Below, one piece after another: positions 4,284 to 5,650 of a DNA stretch of 5,650 nt. How positions within the stretch are numbered: the first letter of the stretch is position 1; every line of letters starts with the position of its first letter. The stretch is taken from assembly GCA_021414185.1 (NCBI GenBank), contig JAIOOZ010000212.1, positions 1-5,650 on the forward strand, read 5' to 3'. The stretch is from Betaproteobacteria bacterium. Lineage in GTDB: Bacteria > Pseudomonadota > Gammaproteobacteria > Burkholderiales > SG8-41. The translations under genes were made by a program, and so were the position numbers. The notes under the pieces are model-generated. The model searched no databases. It saw nothing but the letters and a program-made list of their open reading frames with translations, and had not been told where the DNA came from.

Positions 4284-5650
4284 CGGCCCTGGAGCCGGCG
4301 ACGGCCGCTGCCACGCTGCCCGAGCCGGAGCCGCGCGGCTATCCCGGCAACCTCGGATTGCTGTTCGCGGCGCACGCGCATTCCGAGCGCACCGCCATCT
4401 TCGATCTGTACGTCCCGGCGCAGCCGCGCGCAATCAGTTATCGCACGCTCGACGCAATGTGCAATGCGGTTGCACGCGGCCTCGCGCGCGCCGGTCTCAA
4501 GCCCGGCGATCGAATCGGGATCCTGTCACTCAACCGCGTCGAATTCGTCGCTACATTGCTGGGCGCCATGCGTGCTGGCGTAGTGCCGGTGCCCGTCAAC
4601 ATCAAACTCACCGCCGATGCCATCGCTTTCATATTGAAAGACGCCGGCGCGCAGCTCGTCTTTACCGAACCGGCGCTGCGCCCGCTATGCCCCGCCGGTC
4701 TGCGCGCGGTTGAATTCGGCGGCACCGGCGATGACGCTTACGAGCGCTTTGCCGATCCCGGCACGCACACTGCAATCGAGCCCGCACCGGACGCGGTCGC
4801 CGTGCAGCCGTATACATCGGGCTCGACGGGCCGACCCAAAGGCGTGCTGCTCTCGCATTACAGCCAGAACTGGAGCCGCCGCATCCTCGCCTGGTCGCGC
4901 CGCACCACGCCGCGTGACGTGATACTCGTGGCCGCTCCGCTGTATCACAAGAATGCCCTCAACGCGATCAAGCAAGGTCTGACCGCCGGCGCAACCCTGC
5001 CCTTGCTGCCGCAGTTCAACGCGGAGCGCTATATCGACGCGATCGGCGCTTATCGCTGCACCGTGATCTCCGGCGTGCCGACCATGACCTCCATGGTGCT
5101 GGCGAAAAAAGAGCGGCTTGCCGCGACCGACGTTACTTCCGTGCGCACCGTCATGATGGGCAGCGCGCCTGCCTCGCGCCAGATACTCGATGAACTCAAT
5201 CAGTATTTCCCGAATGCCGAAGCACTGGTCGTCTACGGCGTCACCGAAGGCGGCCCCGTTCCTCTCGGCCCGCATCCGCAAGGCAAACCGCGGCCGCGCG
5301 GCTCGATCGGCGTGCCGTATAAAGGCACTGAAGCGAAACTTATCGGCGGCGCCACCGATACCGAAGGCGAACTCATTCTGAAAAACCCCGGCATCCTGCT
5401 CGCGTACCACAATCTTCCGGCAGAAACCGCCAAGCGCATCCAGAACGGCTGGTATCACACCGGCGACATCTGCCGGCGCGACGGTGACGGGTTCTATTAC
5501 TTTGTCGGGCGCAACGACGACATGTTCGTGTGCGGCGGCGAAAATATTTTTCCAATTGAGGTTGAATCGTTGCTGGAACGACATCAGGCCGTGCAACAGG
5601 CCGTGGTGCTGCCGTTCGAGCACGAAATGAAAGGCCAGGTGCCGTACGCG
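4274..5650 (+). CDS. AMP-forming acyl-CoA ligase (class I adenylate-forming enzyme), C-terminus cut by the right window edge
   Basis: An ATP-dependent carboxylic acid:CoA ligase that activates an acid to an acyl-adenylate and then to its CoA thioester. 459 codons are visible and the frame is open at the window end. Core motifs are present: the phosphate-binding loop YTSGSTGRPKGV (180-191) with K189, PLYHKNALN around 219-227, YGVTEGG (321-327), YHTGD (394-398), and the hinge region GRNDDMFVCGGENIFP (412-427). The family usually has about 500-520 residues, so the missing part is most of the small C-terminal domain with the catalytic lysine. The start is uncertain. There is no ATG before codon 62 (4457), which would remove part of the N-terminal domain. 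TTG at 4274, with AAGGTGAT just upstream and a 10-bp overlap with the oxidoreductase gene, is the best choice; the frame stays open further upstream inside that gene. PLYHKNALN, YGVTEGGPV and PGILLAYHNLP resemble a group of uncharacterised proteobacterial ligases, so the substrate (aromatic, aliphatic or terpenoid acid) is unknown. Confidence 0.93.
   Translation, partial: MPVTALEPATAAATLPEPEPRGYPGNLGLLFAAHAHSERTAIFDLYVPAQPRAISYRTLDAMCNAVARGLARAGLKPGDRIGILSLNRVEFVATLLGAMRAGVVPVPVNIKLTADAIAFILKDAGAQLVFTEPALRPLCPAGLRAVEFGGTGDDAYERFADPGTHTAIEPAPDAVAVQPYTSGSTGRPKGVLLSHYSQNWSRRILAWSRRTTPRDVILVAAPLYHKNALNAIKQGLTAGATLPLLPQFNAERYIDAIGAYRCTVISGVPTMTSMVLAKKERLAATDVTSVRTVMMGSAPASRQILDELNQYFPNAEALVVYGVTEGGPVPLGPHPQGKPRPRGSIGVPYKGTEAKLIGGATDTEGELILKNPGILLAYHNLPAETAKRIQNGWYHTGDICRRDGDGFYYFVGRNDDMFVCGGENIFPIEVESLLERHQAVQQAVVLPFEHEMKGQVPYA

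Noticed and set aside
3012..4433. A 473-codon open frame on the minus strand opposite the MDR oxidoreductase and the end of the regulator
   Set aside because: The composition (rich in A, D, H, F, R with no recognisable motif) is that of a mirror frame of a GC-rich gene. The plus strand carries intact family motifs throughout.
4685..5623. A 312-codon open frame on the minus strand opposite the acyl-CoA ligase
   Set aside because: It has no domain signature, and the opposite strand encodes all expected adenylation motifs in order.

Overview
The window looks like a chromosomal segment of a GC-rich (by eye about 60% or more) proteobacterium, most likely beta- or alphaproteobacterial. The grounds are the strong G/C preference at third codon positions, the gene families present (TauE/SafE permease, aldo/keto reductase, FadR-type GntR regulator, zinc-less MDR oxidoreductase, AMP-forming acyl-CoA ligase) and sigma70-like signals. 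The taxonomic call is inference. I see no mobile element, CRISPR array, tRNA or rRNA.

Left part, minus strand (1-1744): an aldo/keto reductase (734-1744) is followed after 43 bp by a TauE/SafE (TSUP) permease that runs off the left edge (690 to 1). They probably form one leftward transcription unit. The 152-bp gap 1745-1896 separates it from a divergent gene.

Middle (1897-2519): a small soluble protein of unknown function (1897-2310, plus strand), then a 209-bp non-coding stretch. That stretch holds an inverted repeat, a leftward-facing Rho-independent terminator with no obvious gene to terminate, and a good sigma70 promoter (TTGACA-N17-TAGTAT) whose -35 box overlaps a perfect 10-bp palindrome.

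Right part, plus strand (2520-5650): a compact three-gene unit. It consists of a GntR/FCD regulator (2520-3242), a zinc-independent medium-chain dehydrogenase/reductase (3279-4283) and an AMP-forming acyl-CoA ligase (from 4274, cut by the right edge). The gaps are 36 bp and then a 10-bp overlap, which suggests one operon with translational coupling. The likely logic is that an organic acid is activated to its CoA thioester by the ligase, the MDR enzyme carries out a redox step on a related metabolite, and the FCD regulator senses an acid or CoA-related ligand. The substrate cannot be read from the sequence.

Most of the window is ordinary accessory metabolism. The points most worth a second look are the altered metal-ligand positions in the regulator's FCD domain, the palindrome over its promoter (its 9-bp core recurs between the two leftward genes), and the orphan leftward terminator at 2377-2397. 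I found no convincing new defence or mobile system.
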